From: Clostridiales bacterium
GTDB taxonomy: Bacteria > Bacillota > Clostridia > Oscillospirales > Butyricicoccaceae
DNA: 64,000 nt
Reading direction: 5' to 3'
Assembly: GCA_004555915.1 (NCBI GenBank)
Contig: SFJM01000013.1
Coordinates: 1-64,000, forward strand
This document shows, in pieces, positions 8,804 to 17,063 of this stretch (position 1 is the stretch's first letter; every line of letters begins with the position of its first letter). The notes beneath the pieces were generated by a model. It worked only from the letters and a program-made list of their open reading frames with translations, was not told the DNA's origin and made no database searches. A program made the translations under genes and the position numbers.

Positions 8804-9070
8804 ATGCTTCACTGTACTGTAAAATTCTGCGGCGGTTGCAATCCGATGTACGATCGCGGAAAGGCCTACCGCAGCATTGCCGGCGACCTTGCGGGTGTGG
8901 CCGAATTCTCCTATCCGGAAGAGGGTCAGCAGTATGATGTTCTGCTGATTCTGCGGGGCTGTACCGGCTGTCCTTACCTGTATGAGGATATTTCGGCTGC
9001 CCACCGCATCGTATGTGCCAGCCAGGCTGAAGCGGACGGCGCAGCGGCACGCATCGCAGCGCTTGCCTAA
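8804..9070 (+). CDS. Small protein with two CxxC motifs, unknown function
   Basis: An 88-residue soluble protein with six cysteines. Cys9 and Cys12 lie in KFCGGCNPMYDR, Cys53 and Cys56 in LRGCTGCPYL, plus Cys4 and Cys71. The two CxxC pairs could bind zinc or an Fe-S cluster, or act as redox thiols; the sequence cannot distinguish these. AAGAGG at 8792-8797 lies 6 bases before the ATG and decides the start. The gene sits between abfD and the CoA-transferase, in the same orientation, after a strong hairpin. I do not recognise a named family. A role in assembly or protection of the oxygen-labile dehydratase is a guess from context only. Confidence 0.8.
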   Translation: MLHCTVKFCGGCNPMYDRGKAYRSIAGDLAGVAEFSYPEEGQQYDVLLILRGCTGCPYLYEDISAAHRIVCASQAEADGAAARIAALA

Positions 9071-9135
9071 TGGATTTTCCCCGTATCATTCTACATTCAC
9101 ATATATAGACATCTGAGAGAAAGGATTGATACCCA

Positions 9136-10710
9136 ATGAAGAAAGTTAAGGTTCTGACTCCTGAGGAAGCTGTTGCTATGATCCCGGACGGTGCGACTAT
9201 CGCTACCGGCGGTTTCGTAAGCTGTGCCTGCCCGGAAACCCTTTCCAAGGCAGTTGAGAAGCGCTTCCTGGAGACCGGCCACCCGAACAATATGACCCTG
9301 TTCTATGCAGCAGGTCAGGGCTACCGTGGTACCCCGGGTTCCGGCGGTGACCACTTTGCTCATGAAGGCATGGTAAAGCGCGTTGTCGGCGGCCACTGGG
9401 ACCGTGCTCCCGGACTGGGCAAGCTGGCTCTGGAGAATAAGATTGAGGCATACAACCTGCCGCAGGGCGTTATCACCCATATGTACCGCGATATCGCTGC
9501 ACATAACGTTGGTACCATCACCCATGTTGGTCTGTACACCTTCGCTGACCCGCGCAACGGCGGCGGCAAGCTGAACGACACAACCAAGGAAGACCTGGTT
9601 AAGCTGATTGAGATCGAAGGCCAGGAGCGTCTGCTGTACAAGGCTTTCCCGATTGACGTTGTATTCCTGCGTGCATCCTACTGCGATGAGCGCGGCAACT
9701 GCACCGTACATAGAGAAGTAGGCCCGCTGGACTCCACTGCAATGGCACAGGCCTGCAAGAACTCCGGCGGTAAGGTTATCGTTCAGGTAGAGAAGATCGT
9801 AGCTGCCGGCGCTCTGGACCCGAAGCTGGTCAAGATCCCGGGCATCTACGTTGACGCTGTTGTTGTTGGTACCGAAGAGGACAACATGCAGTGCATCGGT
9901 GTTCCGTATGACGGCTCTGCTGCAGGCGAGTACACCATTCCGCTGGACGCTATCCCGGCAATCCCGCTGAACCAGCGCAAGGTCGTTGCACGCCGTGCTG
10001 CAATGGAGCTGCCGGACGATGCAATCGTTAACCTGGGTACCGGTATGCCGGAGCAGGTAGCAAGCGTTGCTGCCGAGGAAGGCATTGCGGATAAGATGAC
10101 CCTGACCGTAGAGGCAGGCCCGATCGGCGGTATCCCGCTTGCAGGCCCGCAGTTCGGCGCTTCCGCAAACGCTGAGGCAATTCTGGAGCACAATGTACAG
10201 TTCGACTTCTATCAGGGCGGCGGTCTGGATATCGCATTCCTGGGTCTGGCTGAGACTGCTCCGAACGGTGACCTGAACGTATCCAAGTTCGGTACCCGTC
10301 TGGCTGGCTGCGGCGGCTTCATCGACATCACCCAGAACGCAAAGAAGGTTTGCTACTGCGGTACCTTCACTGCCAAGGGCCTGAAGGTCGAGGTTGCTGA
10401 CGGCAAGATCAAGATCCTGCAGGAAGGCGCTAAGAAGAAGTTCGTAAAGGAAGTTGAGCACATCACCTTCTCCGGTATTTACGCAAACAAGGTACATCAG
10501 CCGGTTCTGTACATTACCGAGCGTGCGGTATTCGAGCTGCGTCCGGAAGGCGTTACCCTGATCGAAATTGCACCGGGCATTGATCTGCAGACCCAGATTC
10601 TGGATCAGATGGAATTCGTTCCGCAGATCGCATATCAGGAAGACGGCACCATCAAGCTGATGGACGAGCGCATCTTCCGCGATGAGCTGATGGGCCTGGC
10701 AAACGACTAA
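9136..10710 (+). CDS. Family I acyl-CoA:carboxylate CoA-transferase (propionate CoA-transferase type)
   Basis: A 524-residue fused alpha-beta CoA-transferase of the Pct/YdiF type. Glu326 in LTVEAGPIGG matches the catalytic glutamate that forms the enzyme-CoA thioester (Glu324 in C. propionicum Pct). Glycine-rich GTGMPEQVA lies just before it. In this cluster it most plausibly activates 4-hydroxybutyrate and/or releases butyrate, by exchanging CoA with acetyl-CoA or butyryl-CoA. It is not of the shorter AbfT/Cat2 type normally paired with abfD. AGAAAGGA lies 10 bases upstream of the ATG. Substrate range cannot be read from sequence; propionate or lactate are alternatives. Confidence 0.88.
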   Translation: MKKVKVLTPEEAVAMIPDGATIATGGFVSCACPETLSKAVEKRFLETGHPNNMTLFYAAGQGYRGTPGSGGDHFAHEGMVKRVVGGHWDRAPGLGKLALENKIEAYNLPQGVITHMYRDIAAHNVGTITHVGLYTFADPRNGGGKLNDTTKEDLVKLIEIEGQERLLYKAFPIDVVFLRASYCDERGNCTVHREVGPLDSTAMAQACKNSGGKVIVQVEKIVAAGALDPKLVKIPGIYVDAVVVGTEEDNMQCIGVPYDGSAAGEYTIPLDAIPAIPLNQRKVVARRAAMELPDDAIVNLGTGMPEQVASVAAEEGIADKMTLTVEAGPIGGIPLAGPQFGASANAEAILEHNVQFDFYQGGGLDIAFLGLAETAPNGDLNVSKFGTRLAGCGGFIDITQNAKKVCYCGTFTAKGLKVEVADGKIKILQEGAKKKFVKEVEHITFSGIYANKVHQPVLYITERAVFELRPEGVTLIEIAPGIDLQTQILDQMEFVPQIAYQEDGTIKLMDERIFRDELMGLAND

Positions 10711-10818
10711 GTTTTTGCTGAATCCCGCAGCAAGATATATTGCATAGACTTTTTCCTCTGGAATCATTCCATTTTTGCAAATTTCCAGTTGTGAAAGGCT
10801 GTAGTATTATGTACAATA

Positions 10819-10865
10819 ACAGCAGGAGGCGGATGTTTACCGATCCGTCTCCCCGCTGTCGTTTT
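10819..10865 (+). terminator. Terminator-like hairpin before the thiolase gene
   Basis: ACAGC/GCTGT outer pairs and a GGAGGCGGAT/ATCCGTCTCC inner stem between 10819 and 10859, followed by GTTTTA. It separates the CoA-transferase from the acetyl-CoA branch genes. Confidence 0.6.
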
Positions 10866-10904
10866 ATTATTCATTTTTGATTGAGAAAAAGGAGAATTGG
10901 GCAA

Positions 10905-12092
10905 ATGAATGTTTATATTTGTTCTGCAAAGAGAACCCCGATCGGTTCCTACGGCAAGAGCCTGAAGGATGTTCCGGCAGTTACGCTGGGTGTTACCGCT
11001 GCCAAGGCTGCGATTGAGCAGGCTGGCATTGACGTTGCTGCAATCGACGAAACCATCACCGGCTGCGTGCTGCAGGGCGGTCTGGGCCAGAACATCGGTC
11101 GTCAGATTATGGTCGGCGCAGGTCTGCCGATCACCACACCGGCAATGACCATCAACAAGGTTTGCGCATCCTCCATGCGTGCTATGAGCCTGGCAGCTCA
11201 GATCATCAAGTCTGGCGATGACCAGTGCATCATGGCTGGCGGCGCTGAGTCCATGTCCAATGCACCGTACTATGCAAACAAGGTTCGCTGGGGCGCTCGT
11301 ATGAACGACATCCAGATGGTTGACCTGATGGTACATGACGGTGTTTGGGACATTTTCAATGGCTACCACATGGGTATTACCGCTGAAAACGTTGCAGAGC
11401 AGTACGGCATCACCCGTGAAATGCAGGACGAGCTGGCTTGCGCTTCCCAGGCTAAGGCTGTTGCAGCAATCAAGGCTGGCAAGTTCAAGGACGAGATCGT
11501 TCCGGTAGAAGTAAAGCAGAAGAAAAAGACCTTCCTGTTTGACACCGACGAGCATCCGCGTGAGGGTACAACTCTGGAGACCCTGGCAGGCCTGCGCCCG
11601 GCATTCAAGAAGGACGGCTCTGTAACCGCAGGCAATGCTTCCGGCATCAACGATGCAGGCGCTTGCATGATTCTCGCTTCTGAGGACTTTGTAAAGGCAC
11701 ATGGTCTGAAGCCGATGGCTAAGATCCGTTCCTACGGTTCTGTTGGCTGCGATCCGTCTATCATGGGTATCGGCCCGATCGAGTCCACCCGTCAGGCACT
11801 GGCTCGCGCTGGCCTTACCGTTGCTGATCTCGACCTGATCGAGTCCAACGAGGCATTCGCAGCACAGGCTTGCGCTGTTAACAACACCCTTGGCTTCGAT
11901 ATGGACAAGGTAAATGTCAACGGCGGCGCTATCGCTCTGGGCCATCCGATCGGCGCAGCTGGCTGCCGTATCTCCACCACCCTGCTGTACGAAATGATCA
12001 AGCGCGATGCTACCATCGGCCTGGCTACCATGTGCATCGGCGGCGGCATGGGTGAAGCAATCATCCTGGAGCGCGACGAGCTCTGCAAGTAA
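10905..12092 (+). CDS. thlA: Acetyl-CoA C-acetyltransferase (thiolase)
   Basis: A 395-residue biosynthetic thiolase that condenses two acetyl-CoA to acetoacetyl-CoA. The nucleophile is Cys87 in KVCASSMRAM. The C-terminal catalytic motifs GGAIALGHPIGAAGCR and CIGGGMGEA are intact. AAGGAG at 10889-10894 lies 10 bases before the ATG, so the in-frame TTG at 10881 was not used. It begins the acetyl-CoA branch of the cluster. Codon bias is strong, as in its neighbours. Confidence 0.96.
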   Translation: MNVYICSAKRTPIGSYGKSLKDVPAVTLGVTAAKAAIEQAGIDVAAIDETITGCVLQGGLGQNIGRQIMVGAGLPITTPAMTINKVCASSMRAMSLAAQIIKSGDDQCIMAGGAESMSNAPYYANKVRWGARMNDIQMVDLMVHDGVWDIFNGYHMGITAENVAEQYGITREMQDELACASQAKAVAAIKAGKFKDEIVPVEVKQKKKTFLFDTDEHPREGTTLETLAGLRPAFKKDGSVTAGNASGINDAGACMILASEDFVKAHGLKPMAKIRSYGSVGCDPSIMGIGPIESTRQALARAGLTVADLDLIESNEAFAAQACAVNNTLGFDMDKVNVNGGAIALGHPIGAAGCRISTTLLYEMIKRDATIGLATMCIGGGMGEAIILERDELCK

Positions 12093-12123
12093 TTCCATAC
12101 AGTTCAACGCTATTCTCGAGAGT

Positions 12124-12144
12124 GGAAAGGCAGGCTGCCTTTCC
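12124..12144 (+). promoter_or_regulatory. 9-bp hairpin before crt
   Basis: Perfect stem GGAAAGGCA/TGCCTTTCC with a three-base loop and no U-tract. It lies in the 91-base gap between the thiolase and crotonase genes. Confidence 0.55.
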
Positions 12145-12183
12145 CTCCTCCCGTGACACAGACATAAAAGGAGATTTTTATCA

Positions 12184-12996
12184 ATGACTGACGTAAAGGT
12201 AGAGAAAAAGGGTAACGTAGCAGTTGTTACCATCGAGCATATGCAGGCAATGAACGCACTGAGCACCGATATGTACGCTCAGCTGGAGGAGGCATTTGAC
12301 TCCGTAGCAGCGATGGACGACGTTTATGCTGTTGTTCTGACCGGTTCCTCCCGTGTCAACAAGAAGGGCAAGACCGTTCAGTCCTTCGTAGCAGGCGCTG
12401 ACATCTCCCAGATGTCCACCATGACCGTGGCGGAAGGCAAGGCATTCGGCAACGATTCCAACCGTGTATGCTGGAAGATCGAGAACTTCAAGCGCCCGGT
12501 TATCGCTGCAATCAACGGCTTCTGCCTGGGCGGCGGCTGCGAGCTGGCTATGTCCTGTGACATCCGTCTGGCTTCCGCAAACGCAACCTTCGGCCAGCCT
12601 GAGGTTGGTCTGGGCATCACTCCGGGCTGCGGCGGCACCCAGAGACTGGCTCGCCTGGTAGGCCTGGGCAAGGCAAAGGAAATGCTGTACACTGCACGCG
12701 GCAACTACTCCGCACAGGACGCAAAGGACATGGGCCTGGTTAACGACGTATACGAGACCGTAGAAGAGCTGCAGGAAGCTGCTCTGGCTCTGGCGCAGGA
12801 AATCGCTGCTCAGGCTCCGATCGCTGTTGCTCTGGTGAAGGAAGCTGTCAATGTTGGTATGCAGACCGACCTGAACTCCGCTCTGAAGTTCGAGGGCAAC
12901 TGCTTCGGTGAATGCTTCGCTACCGAGGATCAGAAGTATGCTATGGCTCACTTCGTAAGCAAGAGCCGTGAGCCGAAGGTATTCCAGAACAAGTAA
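12184..12996 (+). CDS. crt: 3-hydroxybutyryl-CoA dehydratase (crotonase)
   Basis: A 270-residue enoyl-CoA hydratase family protein that converts 3-hydroxybutyryl-CoA to crotonyl-CoA. The two catalytic glutamates are Glu120 (GGGCELAMSCDI) and Glu140 (FGQPEVGLGI), 20 residues apart as in characterised crotonases. The oxyanion-hole segment AGADIS is at about 70-75. It is slightly longer than the usual 260 residues, with a small insertion before the AGADIS motif. Downstream hbd genes are close, 42 and 27 bases apart. Confidence 0.95.
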   Translation: MTDVKVEKKGNVAVVTIEHMQAMNALSTDMYAQLEEAFDSVAAMDDVYAVVLTGSSRVNKKGKTVQSFVAGADISQMSTMTVAEGKAFGNDSNRVCWKIENFKRPVIAAINGFCLGGGCELAMSCDIRLASANATFGQPEVGLGITPGCGGTQRLARLVGLGKAKEMLYTARGNYSAQDAKDMGLVNDVYETVEELQEAALALAQEIAAQAPIAVALVKEAVNVGMQTDLNSALKFEGNCFGECFATEDQKYAMAHFVSKSREPKVFQNK

Positions 12997-13038
12997 TTCC
13001 ATTCGTCACGTGAAGTTTAAAATAGGAGATTGAGAAAT

Positions 13039-13929
13039 ATGAAGGTTACTGTATTTGGCGCAGGTAACATGGGTGCCCGTATTGCAGAAGTATTTCTGAA
13101 GGCTGGCCATGCTGTTACCATGATTGATATCAAGGAACAGTTCTGTGAAGGCGGTAAGAAGCGTATTGAAGGCGACCTGGCTGGCGCCGTGAAGCGCGGC
13201 AAGATGACCCAGGAGGAAATGGATGCCGCAATGGCAAACCTGACCCTGTCTGTTAACCGTCAGGATGCTGCCGGTTCCCAGTTCGTCATGGAAGTTATTC
13301 TGGAAAGAATGGACCTGAAGGAAGACCTGCTGAAGGATCTGGATGGCATTCTGGACAAGGACTGCATCATTGGTACCAACACCTCCGCGCTGTCCATCAC
13401 GGAAATCGCAAGTGCGGTTCCGAGCCGTGCAGCCAAGGTAATCGGCGTTCACTTCTTCAACCCGGCACATATCATGAAGCTGGTAGAAGTTACCCGTTCC
13501 ATGCTGACCGATGACGAGACCTTCGAATTTGCCTTCAACCTGATGAAGGATCTGGGCAAGACGCCGGTTGCTGTCAACGAGGGCGCAGGCTTCGTTGTTA
13601 ACCGTATTCTGATCCCGATGATCAACGAAGCAATCGGCATCTACGCTGACGGCATCGCTTCCCCGTCCGACATCGACCTGGCAATGCAGCTGGGCGCTGG
13701 TCTGAAGTCCGGCCCGCTGCACACCGGTGACCTGGTTGGCCATGACGTTAACCTGGCTATCATGGATACCCTGTATCGTGAATCCGGTGACGCTAAGTAT
13801 CGTCCGCATCCGCTGCTGAAGAAGATGGTACGTGCAGGCCTGCTGGGCCAGAAGACCGGCAAGGGCTTCTTTACCTATGATGGACCGTTCGGCAAGGAAA
13901 TTCCTGGCGGCGACCTGACCATCAAGTAA
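13039..13929 (+). CDS. hbd: 3-hydroxybutyryl-CoA dehydrogenase, copy 1
   Basis: A 296-residue NAD(P)-dependent dehydrogenase reducing acetoacetyl-CoA to 3-hydroxybutyryl-CoA. The Rossmann motif FGAGNMGARIAE is followed by MIDI; the Asp after strand 2 favours NAD over NADP. The catalytic region HFFNPAHIMKLVEVT and the VVNRILIP segment are intact. It is somewhat longer than typical Hbd (about 282). GGAG at 13025-13028 is 10 bases before the ATG; the in-frame TTG at 13030 abuts it and was rejected. It is followed at once by a second full-length copy. Confidence 0.94.
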   Translation: MKVTVFGAGNMGARIAEVFLKAGHAVTMIDIKEQFCEGGKKRIEGDLAGAVKRGKMTQEEMDAAMANLTLSVNRQDAAGSQFVMEVILERMDLKEDLLKDLDGILDKDCIIGTNTSALSITEIASAVPSRAAKVIGVHFFNPAHIMKLVEVTRSMLTDDETFEFAFNLMKDLGKTPVAVNEGAGFVVNRILIPMINEAIGIYADGIASPSDIDLAMQLGAGLKSGPLHTGDLVGHDVNLAIMDTLYRESGDAKYRPHPLLKKMVRAGLLGQKTGKGFFTYDGPFGKEIPGGDLTIK

Positions 13930-13956
13930 TTACGACTGGAAGAGGCGATTCTACCT

Positions 13957-14847
13957 ATGAAGATTAGCGTCATTGGCGCAGGCGTAATGGGCGCCCGCGT
14001 TACCGAAGTTTTCTTAAAGGCCGGTTTTGATGTCACCCTGATTGACATCAACCGTGATCACTGCGACAACGCTTTGAACCGTATCATTGCCGATCTTTCC
14101 ATCGGTATTGAAAAGGGCAAGCTGACCTCTGAAGCTAAGGATGCTGCGCTGAACAGGCTGACCATGTCCAACATGATCACGGATGCCGCAGGCTCCGACT
14201 TCGTTCTGGAGTGCATCTACGAAAAGCTGGAGGCAAAGACCGACCTGATGAAGCAGCTGGATGCCATTCTGGATGAAAACTGCATCATCGGCACCAACAC
14301 CTCTGCCCTGCCGATCTCTGAAATTGCCCGTGCTGTCCCGAAGCGTGCTTCCCGCATTCTCGGCGTACATTTCTTCAACCCGGCGCACATCATGCAGCTG
14401 GTTGAAGTCACCCGTACCATCAGCACAGACGATGCAGTCATTGATGCCGTTCATGACATCATTACCGAGAGTGACAAGTGCCCGATCGTTGTAAACGAAG
14501 GCGCAGGCTTTGTTGTCAACCGTATTCTGATTCCGGAAATCAACGAGGCTGTCGGCATCTATGCAGACAACATTGCAAGCCCCTCTGACATCGACCGCGC
14601 CATGCAGCTCGGTGCCGGCATGAAGATCGGCCCGCTGCATACAGCTGACCTGGTTGGCCTGGATGATATCCTTGCTGACCTGTCCAACATGTATGAGGAA
14701 ACCGGTGACCCGAAATATCATCCGCATCCGCTGCTCCGCAAGATGGTTCGTGCCGGCCTGCTCGGTCAGAAGACCGGCAGAGGATTCTTTACCTATAAGT
14801 ATCCCTTTGGCCCGGAGGTTCCCGGCGGCGAGCTGAAGATCAAGTAA
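13957..14847 (+). CDS. hbd: 3-hydroxybutyryl-CoA dehydrogenase, copy 2
   Basis: A second 296-residue 3-hydroxybutyryl-CoA dehydrogenase, 27 bases after the first and collinear with it from end to end, so the pair arose by tandem duplication. Rossmann motif IGAGVMGARVTE with LIDI after strand 2, and catalytic HFFNPAHIMQLVEVT, are intact. The copies differ at many positions, so the duplication is old. Different stereospecificity, cofactor preference or chain-length preference is possible but cannot be read off. AGAGG lies 11 bases before the ATG. A strong terminator follows and closes the cluster. Confidence 0.93.
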   Translation: MKISVIGAGVMGARVTEVFLKAGFDVTLIDINRDHCDNALNRIIADLSIGIEKGKLTSEAKDAALNRLTMSNMITDAAGSDFVLECIYEKLEAKTDLMKQLDAILDENCIIGTNTSALPISEIARAVPKRASRILGVHFFNPAHIMQLVEVTRTISTDDAVIDAVHDIITESDKCPIVVNEGAGFVVNRILIPEINEAVGIYADNIASPSDIDRAMQLGAGMKIGPLHTADLVGLDDILADLSNMYEETGDPKYHPHPLLRKMVRAGLLGQKTGRGFFTYKYPFGPEVPGGELKIK

Positions 14848-14867
14848 AAACAATTCCATTGTTTCTT

Positions 14868-14899
14868 TCCCCTGCAGCATGGCTGCAGGGGATTTTTTT
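14868..14899 (+). terminator. Terminator of the butyrate cluster
   Basis: Perfect 11-bp stem (14868-14878 with 14882-14892), ATG loop, then seven T. Confidence 0.95.
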
Positions 14900-15258
14900 G
14901 CGCATTTTTCCTGCCATTTCCTGCCGCATAAAAATGGCAGAATTTGTATCTTTTCCTCTGGGGTTTTAGAAAAATTTATACGGAACTGTTTCATTCGAGA
15001 CATTTATCATACTTATTTTGCAATAATTTCATCATTTCCAGCCGGTTTTCCCAAATCTTTCCGGAACTTTTTTCCAGCAAAATTACATTATTTTGCGTTT
15101 TTTCCTTGTTTTTACAAAAAAATTGTATAATTTTCACATTAATTTCACCAAAACAAATTCTTTTCTTGTGCGAACGCAAAAAATTTACGTTTGAGAGCAG
15201 GATCATACATTTTTATATTGAAAAATCACCAAATTTACGGCATAATATAATTAAAAAA
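14900..15258. other. AT-rich intergenic region, no gene seen
   Basis: About 360 bases between two convergent units, strongly AT-rich compared with the genes around it. No frame with a ribosome site or recognisable product was found on either strand, and no clear promoter. Confidence 0.5.
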
Positions 15259-15279
15259 TAGGGACTTTTGTCTATCCCC
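15259..15279 (-). terminator. Possible terminator of spmAB
   Basis: On the minus strand a short GGGA/TCCC hairpin is followed by TATTTTTT, just downstream of the spmB stop. The stem is weak. Confidence 0.4.
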
Positions 15280-15285
15280 CTTTTG

Positions 15286-15795
15286 TTAACCCAGCCATCT
15301 GACCCACATGGCGGCGGAAATGAACGCGGCAAAATCTGCTAAAACTGCCGCAGGAATTGCATATCTTGTCTTTTTCAATTCCAAATGACCGCAATAAATG
15401 CCAATTGTGTACAGGCTGGTTTCAGAAGCGCCCAGCATGACGGCAGCAACCCGTCCCGCATAGCTGTCCACGCCGCAGTCCCGCATGATTTCCTGCCCCA
15501 GTGCCAGCCCGCCGCTTCCGCTGAGCGGTTTGAGCAGTACCAGCGCACTGCATTCCGCAGGAATGCCGGTTTTCTGCAGCAGCGGCTCCAGCGCCTGTCC
15601 TGCCAGATCAATCCAGCCCGATGCGCGCAGCATACGGACAGCTGCAAGCAGGACAATCATGGTTGGGAGAATGTGTATGGCGGTCTGTAATCCTGTCTGC
15701 ACGCCTCGCAGCAGCGCCGGCATCACATCGGTCTGGTGCAGCAGCGCATGCAGCCCTGCAGCGGCCAGGATGAGCGGAATGACCAGTTCTGTCAT
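15286..15795 (-). CDS. spmB: Spore maturation protein B
   Basis: A 169-residue membrane protein of the nucleoside-recognition (Gate) domain family. With SpmA it is needed for spore core dehydration in Bacillus. It has several hydrophobic segments and the family stretch KPLSGSGGLALGQEIM. The true start at 15795 overlaps the spmA stop as ATGA and is preceded by AAGGAA; longer in-frame starts would run into spmA. The two are clearly translationally coupled. Confidence 0.93.
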   Translation of the reverse strand: MTELVIPLILAAAGLHALLHQTDVMPALLRGVQTGLQTAIHILPTMIVLLAAVRMLRASGWIDLAGQALEPLLQKTGIPAECSALVLLKPLSGSGGLALGQEIMRDCGVDSYAGRVAAVMLGASETSLYTIGIYCGHLELKKTRYAIPAAVLADFAAFISAAMWVRWLG

Positions 15796-16379
15796 GGCTG
15801 TTCCTTTGGCCCGAAACAGGCAAACAGCTTTGCCGCCGCCATGCCGGTTATGACGGAAAAAATGGATGCCCCCCATACCGCAGGCATGATGTCAAAGGGC
15901 TGTGCCGCTCCCAGGGACGCCCGGACTGCGGCGACTGTCGTGGGAATCAGCTGTATGGAGGTTGTATTCAGTATGATGAACTGCAATACCTCGTCCGGTG
16001 TTCCTTTCCGGTCGTACAGCTGGTACAGCCGGTCTGCCGCCTGCAGGCCAATGGGGGTTGCCGCATTGCTGAGTCCCAGCAGGTTGGCCGTGACATTCGC
16101 CGCAATGCGTTCCATCGTCCTGTCGTCCCCGGCAGCCCGCCGGAACAGCAGCCTGAGCACCGGGCAGAGCACCGCGGTAATCCGCTTGCATAAGCCGGAT
16201 TGCTGCATGAGCTCCAGAATGCCTGACCAGAGTCCCATAATACCGGCAAGGGAAATACACAGTGTGACAGCCTGTCCGGCCCCATCGGTCACAGCAGCTG
16301 CCAGCTCCGCAGTGCGTCCTGTCAGGCATGCCGTAACACAGGCCATCAGCACCATGCCCACCCACAGGTAATTCATCAT
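15792..16379 (-). CDS. spmA: Spore maturation protein A
   Basis: A 195-residue membrane protein of the same Gate-domain family as SpmB. It has the segment NVTANLLGLSNAATPIG and NTTSIQLIPTT, typical of SpmA. Two adjacent ATG codons (16379 and 16376) could start it; GGGTG lies about 8 bases upstream. It is first gene of the spmA-spmB pair and divergent from the AbrB gene. The sigma factor that drives it cannot be assigned from the upstream bases. Confidence 0.93.
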   Translation of the reverse strand: MMNYLWVGMVLMACVTACLTGRTAELAAAVTDGAGQAVTLCISLAGIMGLWSGILELMQQSGLCKRITAVLCPVLRLLFRRAAGDDRTMERIAANVTANLLGLSNAATPIGLQAADRLYQLYDRKGTPDEVLQFIILNTTSIQLIPTTVAAVRASLGAAQPFDIMPAVWGASIFSVITGMAAAKLFACFGPKEQP

Positions 16380-16496
16380 ACTTGTTTCACCCAGCCTTTC
16401 CTGCTGCCGTCTGCCGGCGGCCAGCAAATTCAGAATGACTCGTTACGATTAACTGATAACCGAATCACCATTTATTTTTGGAGGAAGTGACTACTT

Positions 16497-16742
16497 ATGA
16501 AATCAACAGGAATTGTGCGGAAGGTAGACGAACTTGGTCGTATCGTTCTCCCCATTGAACTCCGCAGAACGTTGAACATCGATGTGAAGGATTCTTTAGA
16601 AATCTATGTTGACGGTCCTCAGATTATCCTGAAGAAATATGAACCCGCCTGTGTTTTTTGCGGCAATGCAAAGGATGTCGTAAATTTCAAGGGCAAAATG
16701 ATCTGCCGCAGCTGCATGAACGAGCTGGCGGAAACCAAGTGA
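16497..16742 (+). CDS. abrB: AbrB/SpoVT-type transition-state regulator
   Basis: An 81-residue DNA-binding protein. Residues 1-47 form the swapped-hairpin AbrB domain (STGIVRKVDELGRIVLPIEL). The tail holds four cysteines as CVFC and CRSC, a zinc-ribbon-like extension common in clostridial AbrB proteins. It likely represses stationary-phase and sporulation genes during growth. GGAGG lies 11 bases before the ATG. It is a single-gene unit closed by a strong terminator, next to spoIIID and spmAB. Confidence 0.9.
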   Translation: MKSTGIVRKVDELGRIVLPIELRRTLNIDVKDSLEIYVDGPQIILKKYEPACVFCGNAKDVVNFKGKMICRSCMNELAETK

Positions 16743-16771
16743 ATCCAGGCACACATTTGCCTTGCGTATGG

Positions 16772-16806
16772 TACGGGAACTGTAAAACCAGTTCCCGTAT
16801 TTTTTT
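16772..16806 (+). terminator. Terminator of abrB
   Basis: Perfect 11-bp stem (16772-16782 with 16789-16799), TAAAAC loop, then seven T. Confidence 0.95.
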
Positions 16807-16811
16807 ATGCG

Positions 16812-17063
16812 TTACTCTTCCCCGCGGTATTTCCTGCGCGTGGCCATGCCGCCGCGGATATGGCGTTCCCCTTTATTTTTCATCAGTACCGCATGGGCCT
16901 GGGTATATAACGGTAAATTCAGATGGTATAACCGCTCTGTAATATCCTTGTGCACGGTGGATTTGCTGACACCGAATTTTGCCGCGGTCTGTCGAACCGT
17001 CGCGCCGTTCTCTATCATATACTGTGCCAGCTGTATTGCCCGTTCCTCCGGCTGTCCCTTCAC
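16812..17063 (-). CDS. spoIIID: Mother-cell transcription factor SpoIIID
   Basis: An 83-residue helix-turn-helix protein. The HTH GATVRQTAAKFGVSKSTVHKDITERL and the basic tail ERHIRGGMATRRKY are characteristic of SpoIIID, which reshapes the sigma-E regulon in the mother cell. The start is GTG at 17063, with AGGAGGGG about 7 bases upstream; an overlapping ATG is out of frame. Convergent with abrB. Expected sigma-E control could not be confirmed from the upstream bases. Confidence 0.95.
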   Translation of the reverse strand: MKGQPEERAIQLAQYMIENGATVRQTAAKFGVSKSTVHKDITERLYHLNLPLYTQAHAVLMKNKGERHIRGGMATRRKYRGEE

